Source: Chloroflexota bacterium
GTDB lineage: Bacteria; Chloroflexota; Limnocylindria; QHBO01
Assembly: GCA_013820865.1 (NCBI GenBank)
Contig: JACDHU010000120.1
Location: forward strand, 1 to 6,020
Reading direction: 5' to 3'
Length of the DNA stretch: 6,020 bases
Part shown: one piece after another, positions 1-5,056 of the stretch
Position numbering within the stretch: the first letter of the stretch is position 1
Layout: the number at the start of each line of letters is the position of its first letter
Program-made: the position numbers and the translations under genes
The notes under the pieces: model-generated
Told to the model about the DNA's origin: nothing
What the model saw: only the letters and a program-made list of their open reading frames with translations
The model's database searches: none

Positions 1-27
1 CCGGTCGAGGTGCGCCCGTTCCACTGA
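1..27 (+). CDS. Possible C-terminal tail of an upstream gene (partial)
   Basis: The first 27 bases read PVEVRPFH and then TGA in frame 1. The stop lies 9 bases before the convergent stop codon of the LigD-like gene, which is normal spacing for two convergent genes. Eight residues are too few to assign a family. Ending in a short hydrophobic strand is compatible with many proteins, including PIN toxins, whose copies in this window end in similar strands. This rests only on an open frame at the edge and could be chance. Confidence 0.3.
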   Translation, partial: PVEVRPFH

Positions 28-36
28 GGGGATCGT

Positions 37-1008
37 TCAGTCGCCGGCCACGCCGCGAGCGGCACGGGCGCGGCGCTTGCCCTCGTGCATCGCTTGAACC
101 CGCGCGACGGGGATAGCGCGGCCCTCGTCGATGAGAGCAGGTGGCAATGGCTGTGGGTCGGGCATGTGCTCGAGCCACGGATCGCGGTCGTGGAGCTGGC
201 GGAGCGCGGTATGCACGGTGAAGTCGGCCGGGGTGACGTCGTCGAGGTCCTCCCAGGCGACAGGGAACGAGACGGGGACGCCCGGTCGGACGCGTGGGCT
301 GTACGCCGCGATCACCGTGGCGCCGCCGACCCTCGTCGAGTCCACGAACACCTTGCCGTCACGTTCCGATTTGACGAACGCGGTCGTTGCGATGTCGGGA
401 TCCAGCCGCTCTGCCCGCACGGCGATGGCCCGGGTCGCCGCGGCCGAGTCCTCGATCGGTGCCTGGTCGTCGATCGGGACGAACACGTGCAGTCCCTTGG
501 CCCCGCTGGTCTTCACCGCCCCGGTGAGGCCGACATCGGCCAGTGCCTGTCGAACCGCATGGGCGGCACGAACCGCCATCGCGAACGCGTGGGTGTCCGG
601 CGGGTCGAGGTCGAGCACCAGGTGCGTGATGCGGTCAGGCTGATCGGCGCGCACCAGGGCGGGGTGATACTCGATCGCGCGCTGGTTGGCGAACCACAGC
701 AGCGTCCGGCGGTCGTTGCACAACGCGTACGACACATCCCGTTTCGACGACTCCGCCCACCACTGCACAGTGCGCACCCAGTCTGGGGTGTACTTCGGCA
801 CGTTCTTCTGCATGAAGGCTTCCTGACCGCGATGGACGCGGATGACCGATAGTGGCCGGTCCTCGAGCACAGGGATGATCCGGTCACGGACAGCGTCGAG
901 GTAGTCGACCAGGTCCCGCTTCGTCGCGTCCGCTCCGTCGAAGAGTGGCTGGTCGAGGTTGGTCAGCGGTACGCCTTCGCGTGATTCGGCGCCACTCGCG
1001 GTGTTCAT
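37..1008 (-). CDS. ligD: Stand-alone LigD-type polymerase (primase-polymerase, PolDom) protein
   Basis: This is an archaeo-eukaryotic primase-type nucleotidyl transferase of the LigD polymerase family. In bacterial non-homologous end joining such domains fill gaps and add (ribo)nucleotides at Ku-bound breaks. From the ATG at 1008 it has 323 residues. The N-terminal part holds PLTNLDQPLF and EDRPLSVIRVHRG. The metal-binding pair is in LDLDPP (D133, D135). SGAKGLHVFVPI (168-179) carries the nucleotide-binding histidine (H174), and the third acidic residue is D223 in VFVDSTRV. The 88-residue gap from the second to the third aspartate matches the family as I recall it from mycobacterial LigD. The protein stops after the polymerase domain, with no ligase or phosphoesterase domain and no Ku gene in view. 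A TTG at 1035 with a GGCAGG sequence just upstream would add nine residues. I prefer the ATG, but homology begins too late to decide. The gene is divergent from the antitoxin at 1087. Confidence 0.93.
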   Translation of the reverse strand: MNTASGAESREGVPLTNLDQPLFDGADATKRDLVDYLDAVRDRIIPVLEDRPLSVIRVHRGQEAFMQKNVPKYTPDWVRTVQWWAESSKRDVSYALCNDRRTLLWFANQRAIEYHPALVRADQPDRITHLVLDLDPPDTHAFAMAVRAAHAVRQALADVGLTGAVKTSGAKGLHVFVPIDDQAPIEDSAAATRAIAVRAERLDPDIATTAFVKSERDGKVFVDSTRVGGATVIAAYSPRVRPGVPVSFPVAWEDLDDVTPADFTVHTALRQLHDRDPWLEHMPDPQPLPPALIDEGRAIPVARVQAMHEGKRRARAARGVAGD

Positions 1009-1074
1009 CGCGAGCCAGACGCTACCACGAGTCAACGTACCTGCCGGCGCTGAGATGCGCTTGACCTTGGGGCA

Positions 1075-1080
1075 TATTCT
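1075..1080 (+). promoter_or_regulatory. Candidate -10 element of a leaderless antitoxin transcript
   Basis: TATTCT ends 6 bases before the ATG at 1087 and fits the TANNNT pattern seen in leaderless promoters of high-GC bacteria. Transcription would begin at or next to the start codon. No Shine-Dalgarno sequence precedes that ATG, which agrees. A TTGACC lies at 1061-1066, but the 8-base spacer is too short for it to be a partner -35 box. An imperfect inverted repeat (CATATTCTTT at 1073-1082 against AAAGTAATG at 1096-1104) overlaps the site and could be a self-regulation operator, but it is weak. Confidence 0.45.
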
Positions 1081-1086
1081 TTACCC

Positions 1087-1338
1087 ATGACCTACAAAGT
1101 AATGAAGACGGCTGCCTCGCGAGGGGCGAAGATCAGCGCGAAGCACCAGATCACGATTCCGATCGCAGCGGTGACGGCGGCCGGGCTGCGCACCGGAGAC
1201 CGCCTGCGCGCCGAGGCGAAGGGGCGCGGGCGTGTCCTGCTCGTGCGTGACGACGACCCGGTCGCCCGGCACGCTGGCGCTCTGACCGGCGTGTACCGGC
1301 ACGGCGAACTCGACGAGCTGCGGAACGAGTGGGACTGA
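1087..1338 (+). CDS. vapB: AbrB/MazE-fold antitoxin (VapB-like), partner toxin degraded
   Basis: This 83-residue protein has a SpoVT-AbrB swapped-hairpin DNA-binding domain at about residues 14-54. Its core is KISAKHQITIP followed by AGLRTGDRLRAEA and the strand RVLLVR. Such antitoxins bind DNA as dimers to repress their own operon, and use the C-terminal tail to wrap and block a PIN-domain RNase. The tail here (about 57-83, acidic, ending in GELDELRNEW) has the usual size and character of a toxin-binding segment. The last codons overlap the first codons of a PIN toxin remnant by 10 bases, the normal vapBC layout. The ATG at 1087 is the only good start and appears to be leaderless. The antitoxin itself looks intact although its toxin is broken. 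The family is secure from the fold motif; the pairing with a PIN toxin is inferred from the remnant. Confidence 0.85.
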   Translation: MTYKVMKTAASRGAKISAKHQITIPIAAVTAAGLRTGDRLRAEAKGRGRVLLVRDDDPVARHAGALTGVYRHGELDELRNEWD

Positions 1339-1588
1339 CCGTCGTCGACGCCGGCAATCGGCTCGGCGGGCCGTGGACGACTTCCTGGCGGATCTGGCTG
1401 CCGAGGTCGAGCCGATCACCCGCCAGGCGGCGGCCCGCGCAGCGGACCTTCGTGCGACGCACGGGAGGCGCCTGAAGCTTCCGGACGCGCTGGTCGTGGC
1501 GATCGCGATGCATCTCAAGGCCGATCGGATCCTGACCACTGATCGGCGCTGGCCGAAGCTCCCGGTCGAGGTCGTCGTCGCGCGCTGA
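1329..1588 (+). pseudogene. vapC: Degraded PIN-domain toxin (vapC remnant with internal deletion and frameshift)
   Basis: An intact VapC of about 130 residues is a Mg-dependent RNase with four acidic active-site residues. Here a GTG at 1329, inside the end of the antitoxin gene, reads VGLTVVDAG, a normal PIN first strand with its catalytic aspartate (D7). That frame then loses PIN character. A different frame picks up from about 1358 as SARRAVDDFLADL and runs to the stop at 1588. It holds the third and fourth acidic motifs, LKLPDALVVAIAM and RILTTDRRW. Roughly 45-50 residues between the two parts are missing, including the region that normally holds the second acidic residue (a glutamate). 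The open frame from GTG 1373 (71 residues) could give a C-terminal fragment but cannot form an active site. I infer a deletion that also changed frame. A functional short protein is unlikely. Confidence 0.82.
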
Positions 1589-2067
1589 AGCGTCGGACGG
1601 CGTCCGATGAACGAGGCTGTAGCGGACTTCGGGCTCCCAATGCGGCTGGCGTGTCCTTCCGACGAGCGATGAGGTCCAGCGGCAGGGCGGGGAAGCAGGC
1701 AGTCAGCTGATCGCGGTTGGCGGGCTCATCGGCGAGGCGGACGAACAGGCCGCCATTGCGCTCCTCGCGGATGAAGGGAGCGACGGTGGACCGGACCAGG
1801 TCGGCGTATGGGCGGCCGAACCAGGCGAGCCAGGTGGGCGCCGCAGGAAGGCCCATCCATCGGCTGACGTAGGGGAACGGTGACGATTCGGTCCGGCCAT
1901 CGAACGACGATCGGCCGCGCCGGACGATCAGGTCGCGCTGAACGGTTCCGGCGGCGTACACGCAGGACAGCGAGGTCCGCCGTCAGCAGCGGCTCTGTGA
2001 CGAGGGAGGCCTCGAGGTCTGCGGCCCTGGGTTGGCGTCGCGAGTAGACGCGCAGGTCGTAGCTCAT
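1515..2067 (-). pseudogene. Frameshifted gene of unrecognised family, downstream of a membrane protein
   Basis: The ATG at 2067 overlaps the stop of the membrane protein gene as ATGA, so this is the second gene of a translationally coupled pair. The first 35 codons read MSYDLRVYSRRQP and onward to LTADLAVL. After that, this frame becomes arginine/proline-rich and unlike protein. One base further on, from about 1961, the next frame continues as VYAAGTVQRDLIV, then FPYVSRWMGLP, WLAWFGRPYADLVR and NGGLFVRLADEP. These are ordinary-looking protein sequence. The simplest explanation is one extra base (or two lost) near 1962. Joined, the product would be about 183 residues. It has no signal peptide or membrane segment, and I do not recognise the family. 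The final 40 or so residues are low in protein character and run 74 bases antisense into the vapC remnant, so the true C-terminus may also be damaged. A sequencing error is possible. Confidence 0.6.
1591..1609 (+). terminator. Hairpin just after the vapC remnant
   Basis: CGTCGGAC and GTCCGATG pair around a GGC loop to give an 8-base-pair stem with one G-U pair. It starts 3 bases after the stop at 1588. No T-run follows, so it is not a textbook intrinsic terminator, though GC-rich genomes often lack the run. It lies inside the tail of the antisense pseudogene. Confidence 0.4.
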
Positions 2068-2792
2068 CGGACCTGTGGCCTCGTCTGCGTCAGGGTGGTG
2101 AACGGCGCTCGGTTGCGCAGGAAGGCGGAGAGCAGAAGCAGCCACCATGCCGTCCAGAGGGTGAAGACAGCGCCGAGCGTGACGTCGCGGGCGAGGTCGA
2201 GGCCGAGGATATTGAAGACGACGCCGATCGCCGCCGCGCCCGCCAATGCCAGCGAGATGCGTGACACCAACGGGTGGTCGCGCCGGAGGAGCAGCCCGAT
2301 CCCCAGCCACCATGCCCCCAGCAGGATCCCGTCGAACAGTTGCCACACCGAACGCCACACGCCCTCGAACAGCAGCGCGAACTGCATCTCGACGGTTGTC
2401 TGGTCGACGCCCGATGCATTCGTGTGCTGCTCCATCAGCATCGGGCCGATCATGGCCAACACGGCGGCGGCCGTCCCGCCGGCGACGGTGTAGCCGATCG
2501 CCGCGAGCGTCGAGAGGTCGGCGAGGACCGGATCTCGCGGTCGGAGCACTCGCCACAGCGCGTACGCGAGGACGCCGGTCGCGAGGTAATACCCGATCAG
2601 GTCGAGCACCGATGCCCATCGCAGCAGCTCTGCAGACAGTGGCCCGGCCGAGATCACCTTCAGCGGGTCAAGGAACCAGTCGATCCGGAACTGGAACGCC
2701 GCCAGGAACAGCACGTTGCTGGCGAGCCCGATCGTCAGCGAGGCGATCAGCGCACCGATCGCCGCGAAGCGCACGGTCACGGCGCCGCGCAT
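2064..2792 (-). CDS. Predicted six-helix integral membrane protein, function unknown
   Basis: This 242-residue protein has about six hydrophobic segments at roughly 9-33, 61-82, 95-119, 146-169, 179-198 and 203-224. A short polar loop (121-136, EQHTNASGVDQTT) lies between the third and fourth. The first segment follows a short basic N-terminus and reads as a membrane anchor rather than a cleaved signal peptide. Segments such as YYLATGVLAYALWRVL and the tryptophan-rich last helix (FTLWTAWWLLLL) recall DUF4386-like membrane proteins of high-GC bacteria, but I see no motif that fixes a family or an activity. The ATG at 2792 has no clear Shine-Dalgarno sequence. A TACCAT at 2816-2821 (- strand) is a possible -10 box. 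Its stop overlaps the next, broken gene by 4 bases, so the two formed an operon. It is divergent from the intact vapBC. Confidence 0.72.
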   Translation of the reverse strand: MRGAVTVRFAAIGALIASLTIGLASNVLFLAAFQFRIDWFLDPLKVISAGPLSAELLRWASVLDLIGYYLATGVLAYALWRVLRPRDPVLADLSTLAAIGYTVAGGTAAAVLAMIGPMLMEQHTNASGVDQTTVEMQFALLFEGVWRSVWQLFDGILLGAWWLGIGLLLRRDHPLVSRISLALAGAAAIGVVFNILGLDLARDVTLGAVFTLWTAWWLLLLSAFLRNRAPFTTLTQTRPQVR

Positions 2793-2983
2793 CTGTGCCG
2801 GTAGGTCATGACGGGATGGTAGCGGCCGCCGAGTCCGCCTGGCGCGCCGGCTCGACGGCGCCGAGAATTGATCAACCGCCGATGCTCCGTGAGGACTGCC
2901 CCGGCTCGCTGCGTCCAGGCGGCATCCGAAGCGCCACGGGGCGCATGCTTGACCTGTGGCGCGGGGAGTGACACCATTGTATT
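2793..2983. other. Divergent intergenic region between membrane protein and vapBC
   Basis: This 191-base spacer separates two divergent genes and must hold both promoters. I see an 8-base palindrome TTGATCAA at 2868-2875 in a local AT-rich dip, a TTGACC at 2949-2954 pointing toward vapB, and the TACCAT mentioned for the membrane gene. None forms a well-spaced -35/-10 pair. No gene or RNA is supported here. Confidence 0.4.
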
Positions 2984-2994
2984 ATGAGTGTCAC
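2968..2994. promoter_or_regulatory. Inverted repeat over the vapB start codon, candidate autoregulatory operator
   Basis: GTGACAC (2968-2974) and GTGTCAC (2988-2994) are perfect 7-base inverted arms separated by 13 AT-rich bases. CAT and ATG just inside the arms extend the symmetry with one base offset. The centre contains the antitoxin ATG (2984) and -10-like hexamers (CATTGT, TATTAT). VapB-type antitoxins are known to bind such palindromes at their own promoters, so a dimer bound here would block transcription. The repeat is seen directly; its role is inferred. Confidence 0.6.
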
Positions 2995-3235
2995 CAACGT
3001 CATCACTGTGGGACCAAAGGGTCGCGTGGTCATCCCGGTCGAGGTACGACGCGCCCTCGGACTGACCGAAGGCAGCGAGCTCGTCGCGCTGATCGAGGGT
3101 GATGCGGTCGTCCTCCTGCCGCGAAGCTCGGTGCGGGATCGGCTGCGTTCCCTGTTCGCCGGCGTCGAGGGGAGCATGGCCGGCGAGCTCATTGAGGAGC
3201 GGAGGGCAGCAGCGAAGGAGGATTCGCGAGCGTGA
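2984..3235 (+). CDS. vapB: AbrB-fold antitoxin VapB of an intact vapBC pair
   Basis: This 83-residue protein opens directly with a SpoVT-AbrB DNA-binding domain (about 5-47). It shows the signature VGPKGRVVIPVEVRRALGL, then EGSELVALIEGDAVVLLP. The C-terminal tail (about 50-83) has RDRLRSLFAGVEGSMAGEL and then a charged helix EERRAAAKED, the usual toxin-wrapping segment. It should neutralise the adjacent PIN toxin and, as a dimer or in complex with it, repress the operon through the inverted repeat at its start. The ATG at 2984 is chosen because the domain begins there and an in-frame TGA lies 15 bases upstream. No Shine-Dalgarno sequence is visible at a useful distance. It shares fold but little sequence with the antitoxin at 1087, so the two loci are not a recent duplication. 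Confidence 0.9.
   Translation: MSVTNVITVGPKGRVVIPVEVRRALGLTEGSELVALIEGDAVVLLPRSSVRDRLRSLFAGVEGSMAGELIEERRAAAKEDSRA
3215..3221 (+). promoter_or_regulatory. Strong ribosome binding site for vapC
   Basis: AAGGAGG lies 10 bases before the GTG at 3232, inside the end of vapB. It supports the GTG start and independent or coupled translation of the toxin. Confidence 0.7.
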
Positions 3236-3606
3236 CCACGGTCGTGGACGCATCGGTGATTCTGGCCTGGCTCCAGGACGAAGCCGGAGCCGATGACGCC
3301 GAGGGACAACTGATGGAGGGCGTCATCGGTGCCGCGAATTGGTCCGAGGTCCTTCAGAAGGCTCGTCAGCATGGCGTGGACGCGGAGCTCGTGGCTCGCC
3401 TGCTGACATCCTTCGGCATCGAGGTCGCCGATGTGATCGAAGCCGACGGGCGTTCGGCCGCCGCGCTGTGGGGCATCGGCTCATCGCTTTCGTTGGCCGA
3501 TCGCCTGTGCCTCGCGCTGGGGCTTCGCCTCGGCCTTCCGGTCGCCACCGCCGACAATGCCTGGGCCGATGCGGCCGGCGGCCCCGAGGTCATTCTCATC
3601 CGCTGA
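3232..3606 (+). CDS. vapC: PIN-domain toxin VapC (predicted RNase)
   Basis: This is a 124-residue PIN-domain protein, near the usual VapC length. It is expected to cut RNA with Mg or Mn and stop growth when not bound by VapB. All four acidic positions are present: D6 in VVDASVILAWL, E39 in NWSEVLQKA, D90 in LSLADRLCLAL and D108 in ATADNAW. The alternating alpha/beta pattern ends in the strand EVILIR. The GTG start overlaps the vapB stop by 4 bases (GTGA) and has a strong ribosome binding site, so antitoxin and toxin are translationally coupled. It looks complete and active, unlike the PIN remnant at 1329. The family is secure. The RNA target cannot be read from the sequence. Confidence 0.92.
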   Translation: MTTVVDASVILAWLQDEAGADDAEGQLMEGVIGAANWSEVLQKARQHGVDAELVARLLTSFGIEVADVIEADGRSAAALWGIGSSLSLADRLCLALGLRLGLPVATADNAWADAAGGPEVILIR

Positions 3607-3635
3607 GCTGGAACACCAGGCCCGCAGCAAGGAGC

Positions 3636-3656
3636 GCTGAGTCGATGCGACTCGGT
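3636..3656. terminator. Hairpin between convergent vapC and deaminase genes
   Basis: GAGTCG and CGACTC pair around an ATG loop. Two G-U pairs and one more C-G pair extend this to a 9-base-pair stem. It lies 30 bases after the vapC stop and 7 bases after the deaminase stop on the other strand, the usual place for a bidirectional terminator. Neither strand has a T-run, so function is uncertain. Confidence 0.45.
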
Positions 3657-3662
3657 CGGCCC

Positions 3663-4124
3663 TCACTCCTCGCCGATGTCCTCGTTCCAGATCTCGGGGT
3701 GGGCCTCGATGAACTCGTTCATGAGAGCGACGCACTCCTGCGAGTCGAGGTTGATGACCTCCACGCCACGCTGGCGCAGGTAGTCCTCGCCACCGACGAA
3801 CGTCCGGTTCTCGCCCATCACGACCCTTGGGATGCCGTAGAGAAGGATCGCGCCGGTGCACATGTCGCACGGCGAGAGGGTCGTGTACATCGTGGACCGG
3901 CGATAGACAGACGCCGGCAGCCGCCCTCCGTTCTCGAGGGCATCGGTCTCTCCGTGGCGGATCGCACTGTTCTGCTGCACACGTCGGTTATGCCCGACGG
4001 CGAGCACGGTGCCGTCATCGGCGACCAGGGCGCCGCCGATCGGGACGCCACCCTCGGATCGGCCTATCTTCGCCTGATCAATGGCGTGCTGCAGGCCGGC
4101 ATGGTCTCGGTCGGGGGTCTCCAT
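3663..4124 (-). CDS. Cytosine deaminase, fungal Fcy1-like type (CDA-fold nucleoside/nucleobase deaminase)
   Basis: This is a 153-residue zinc hydrolase of the cytidine deaminase fold, predicted to convert cytosine to uracil and ammonia in the cytoplasm. The zinc site is HGE (H57, catalytic E59) plus PCDMC (C86, C89). It resembles yeast Fcy1 along its length as I recall that sequence: EGGVPIGG (24-31), GHN (44-46), TTLSPCDMCTGAI, YGIPR, GEN with F109, and a C-terminal tail ending WNEDIGEE. In Fcy1 the equivalents of N46, F109, W146 and D149 line the cytosine pocket, so cytosine itself is a better substrate guess than cytidine or tRNA adenosine. It differs from the E. coli CodA amidohydrolase type. 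The ATG at 4124 has AGGAG 5 bases upstream and lies 17 bases after the upstream permease stop, which places it last in the transporter operon. The frame is open further upstream, but that stretch is the permease gene read out of frame. Confidence 0.93.
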   Translation of the reverse strand: METPDRDHAGLQHAIDQAKIGRSEGGVPIGGALVADDGTVLAVGHNRRVQQNSAIRHGETDALENGGRLPASVYRRSTMYTTLSPCDMCTGAILLYGIPRVVMGENRTFVGGEDYLRQRGVEVINLDSQECVALMNEFIEAHPEIWNEDIGEE

Positions 4125-4129
4125 CGGTT

Positions 4130-4134
4130 CTCCT
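4130..4134 (-). promoter_or_regulatory. Ribosome binding site of the deaminase
   Basis: AGGAG on the - strand, 5 bases before the ATG at 4124. It decides the start within a frame that is open far upstream. Confidence 0.65.
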
Positions 4135-4141
4135 GTCGTGG

Positions 4142-5056
4142 TCAGCTGCGACGGTAGGGCTTCAAATACGCGCCCGGATAGGCGACGTTGCGGCCGGAGA
4201 GCGCCAGCGCGGCGATCACGACCAGGTAGGGGAGTGCCAGCAACAGCTCGAACGGGATCTCGCCGAAGCCCGGCAGGATCCTCAGGCGGAACTGGAGCGA
4301 GAAGACGAGCGAGAAGATCAGGGCGCCGGCCAGGCCCCGGAAGATGCGCCAGCGGCCGAAGATGACGAGCGCGACGCACACCCAGCCACGTCCGGCGATG
4401 ATGTCGAGGGTGAAACTGCCGAGCAGCGCCAGGGTGATGAACGCGCCGCCGATGGCCATCAGCGCGCCGCCCAGCATGAGGGCCAGGTAGCGCGTGCGGA
4501 CGACGCTCACCCCCGCCGCGTCGGCCGCCTCGGGGTTCTCGCCGACGGCGCGGATCTCGAGGCCGAAGCTGGACCGCTGGAGCAGCCACCACGCGGCCGG
4601 GACGACCAGGAGAAAGGCGACCCAGGTCAGGGCGTACTGGTCGAAGATCTTGCCGATCTCGCCGATGCCGCCGAGCGGGTTGACGATGCCCATCGGCTCG
4701 ATGCGCTGGAGCTCGCCGCCCTGGAAGATAAGGCGGTTCGCGAACTCCGATGCGCCGATGAGGCCGATCGTCAGGCCGATCCCCGACACGTGCTGGTTCG
4801 CGCCGAACGTCACCGTCAGGAGCGCCATGAGCGCACCGGCTCCGATGCCGACCGAGATGGCCGCCAGCAGGCCGATGAGCGGTGACCCGGTGGCCCAGGC
4901 AGCCGCGAAACCGGCGAACGCGCCGGCGTACATCGTGCCTTCGATGCCGAGGTTGAGGACGCCGCTGCGCTCGCTGTAGGTCTCGCCGACGGTGCCATAG
5001 ACCAGCGGAGTGGCATTGCGCAACGTGGCGGCGAGGAGGTCGACGAGGAAGGTCAT
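4142..5056 (-). CDS. nupQ: BMP-type nucleoside ABC transporter permease (NupQ-like)
   Basis: This 304-residue inner-membrane permease is of the BPD_transp_2 type and forms half of the channel of a nucleoside ABC importer. Family signatures are GETYSERSGVLNLGIEG (24-40), RAVGENPEAADAAGVSV (169-185), the cytoplasmic loop that contacts the ATPase, and GRGWVCVALVIFGRW (222-236). About eight hydrophobic helices alternate with short loops, and the C-terminus is short and basic. Relatives include B. subtilis NupQ (guanosine) and S. mutans RnsD. The substrate here is not fixed by sequence: nucleosides are most likely, but purine versus pyrimidine is open. The ATG at 5056 overlaps the stop of the partner permease by 4 bases (ATGA) and has GGAGGT 9 bases upstream. 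The adjoining deaminase suggests pyrimidine use. Confidence 0.92.
   Translation of the reverse strand: MTFLVDLLAATLRNATPLVYGTVGETYSERSGVLNLGIEGTMYAGAFAGFAAAWATGSPLIGLLAAISVGIGAGALMALLTVTFGANQHVSGIGLTIGLIGASEFANRLIFQGGELQRIEPMGIVNPLGGIGEIGKIFDQYALTWVAFLLVVPAAWWLLQRSSFGLEIRAVGENPEAADAAGVSVVRTRYLALMLGGALMAIGGAFITLALLGSFTLDIIAGRGWVCVALVIFGRWRIFRGLAGALIFSLVFSLQFRLRILPGFGEIPFELLLALPYLVVIAALALSGRNVAYPGAYLKPYRRS

Noticed and set aside
85..852. Long + strand open frame opposite the LigD-like gene
   Set aside because: It is the mirror of a gene with a full set of catalytic motifs. It has no recognisable domain or ribosome binding site.
1061..1080. TTGACC plus TATTCT as a sigma-70 promoter
   Set aside because: The spacer is only 8 bases, far too short for a -35/-10 pair. 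Only the -10 element was kept.
2246..2971. Arg/Ser/Ala-rich + strand open frame opposite the membrane protein
   Set aside because: Its composition is that of an out-of-frame shadow in GC-rich DNA. The opposite strand gives a coherent six-helix membrane protein with a coupled downstream start.
2793..2983. A small RNA or riboswitch in the divergent spacer
   Set aside because: I could find only an 8-base palindrome and no conserved aptamer-like pattern or terminator, so nothing beyond promoters is supported.
1561..3046. Repeated CGGTCGAGGT at 2-11, 1563-1572 and about 3037-3046 as a dispersed repeat
   Set aside because: Each copy encodes Pro-Val-Glu-Val in its likely reading frame with preferred GC-rich codons, and flanking bases do not match, so shared codon use explains it.
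3827..4885. Long open frame on the + strand opposite the permease and deaminase
   Set aside because: It is antisense to two genes with clear family motifs, its composition is low complexity and charged, and long antisense frames are expected at this GC content.
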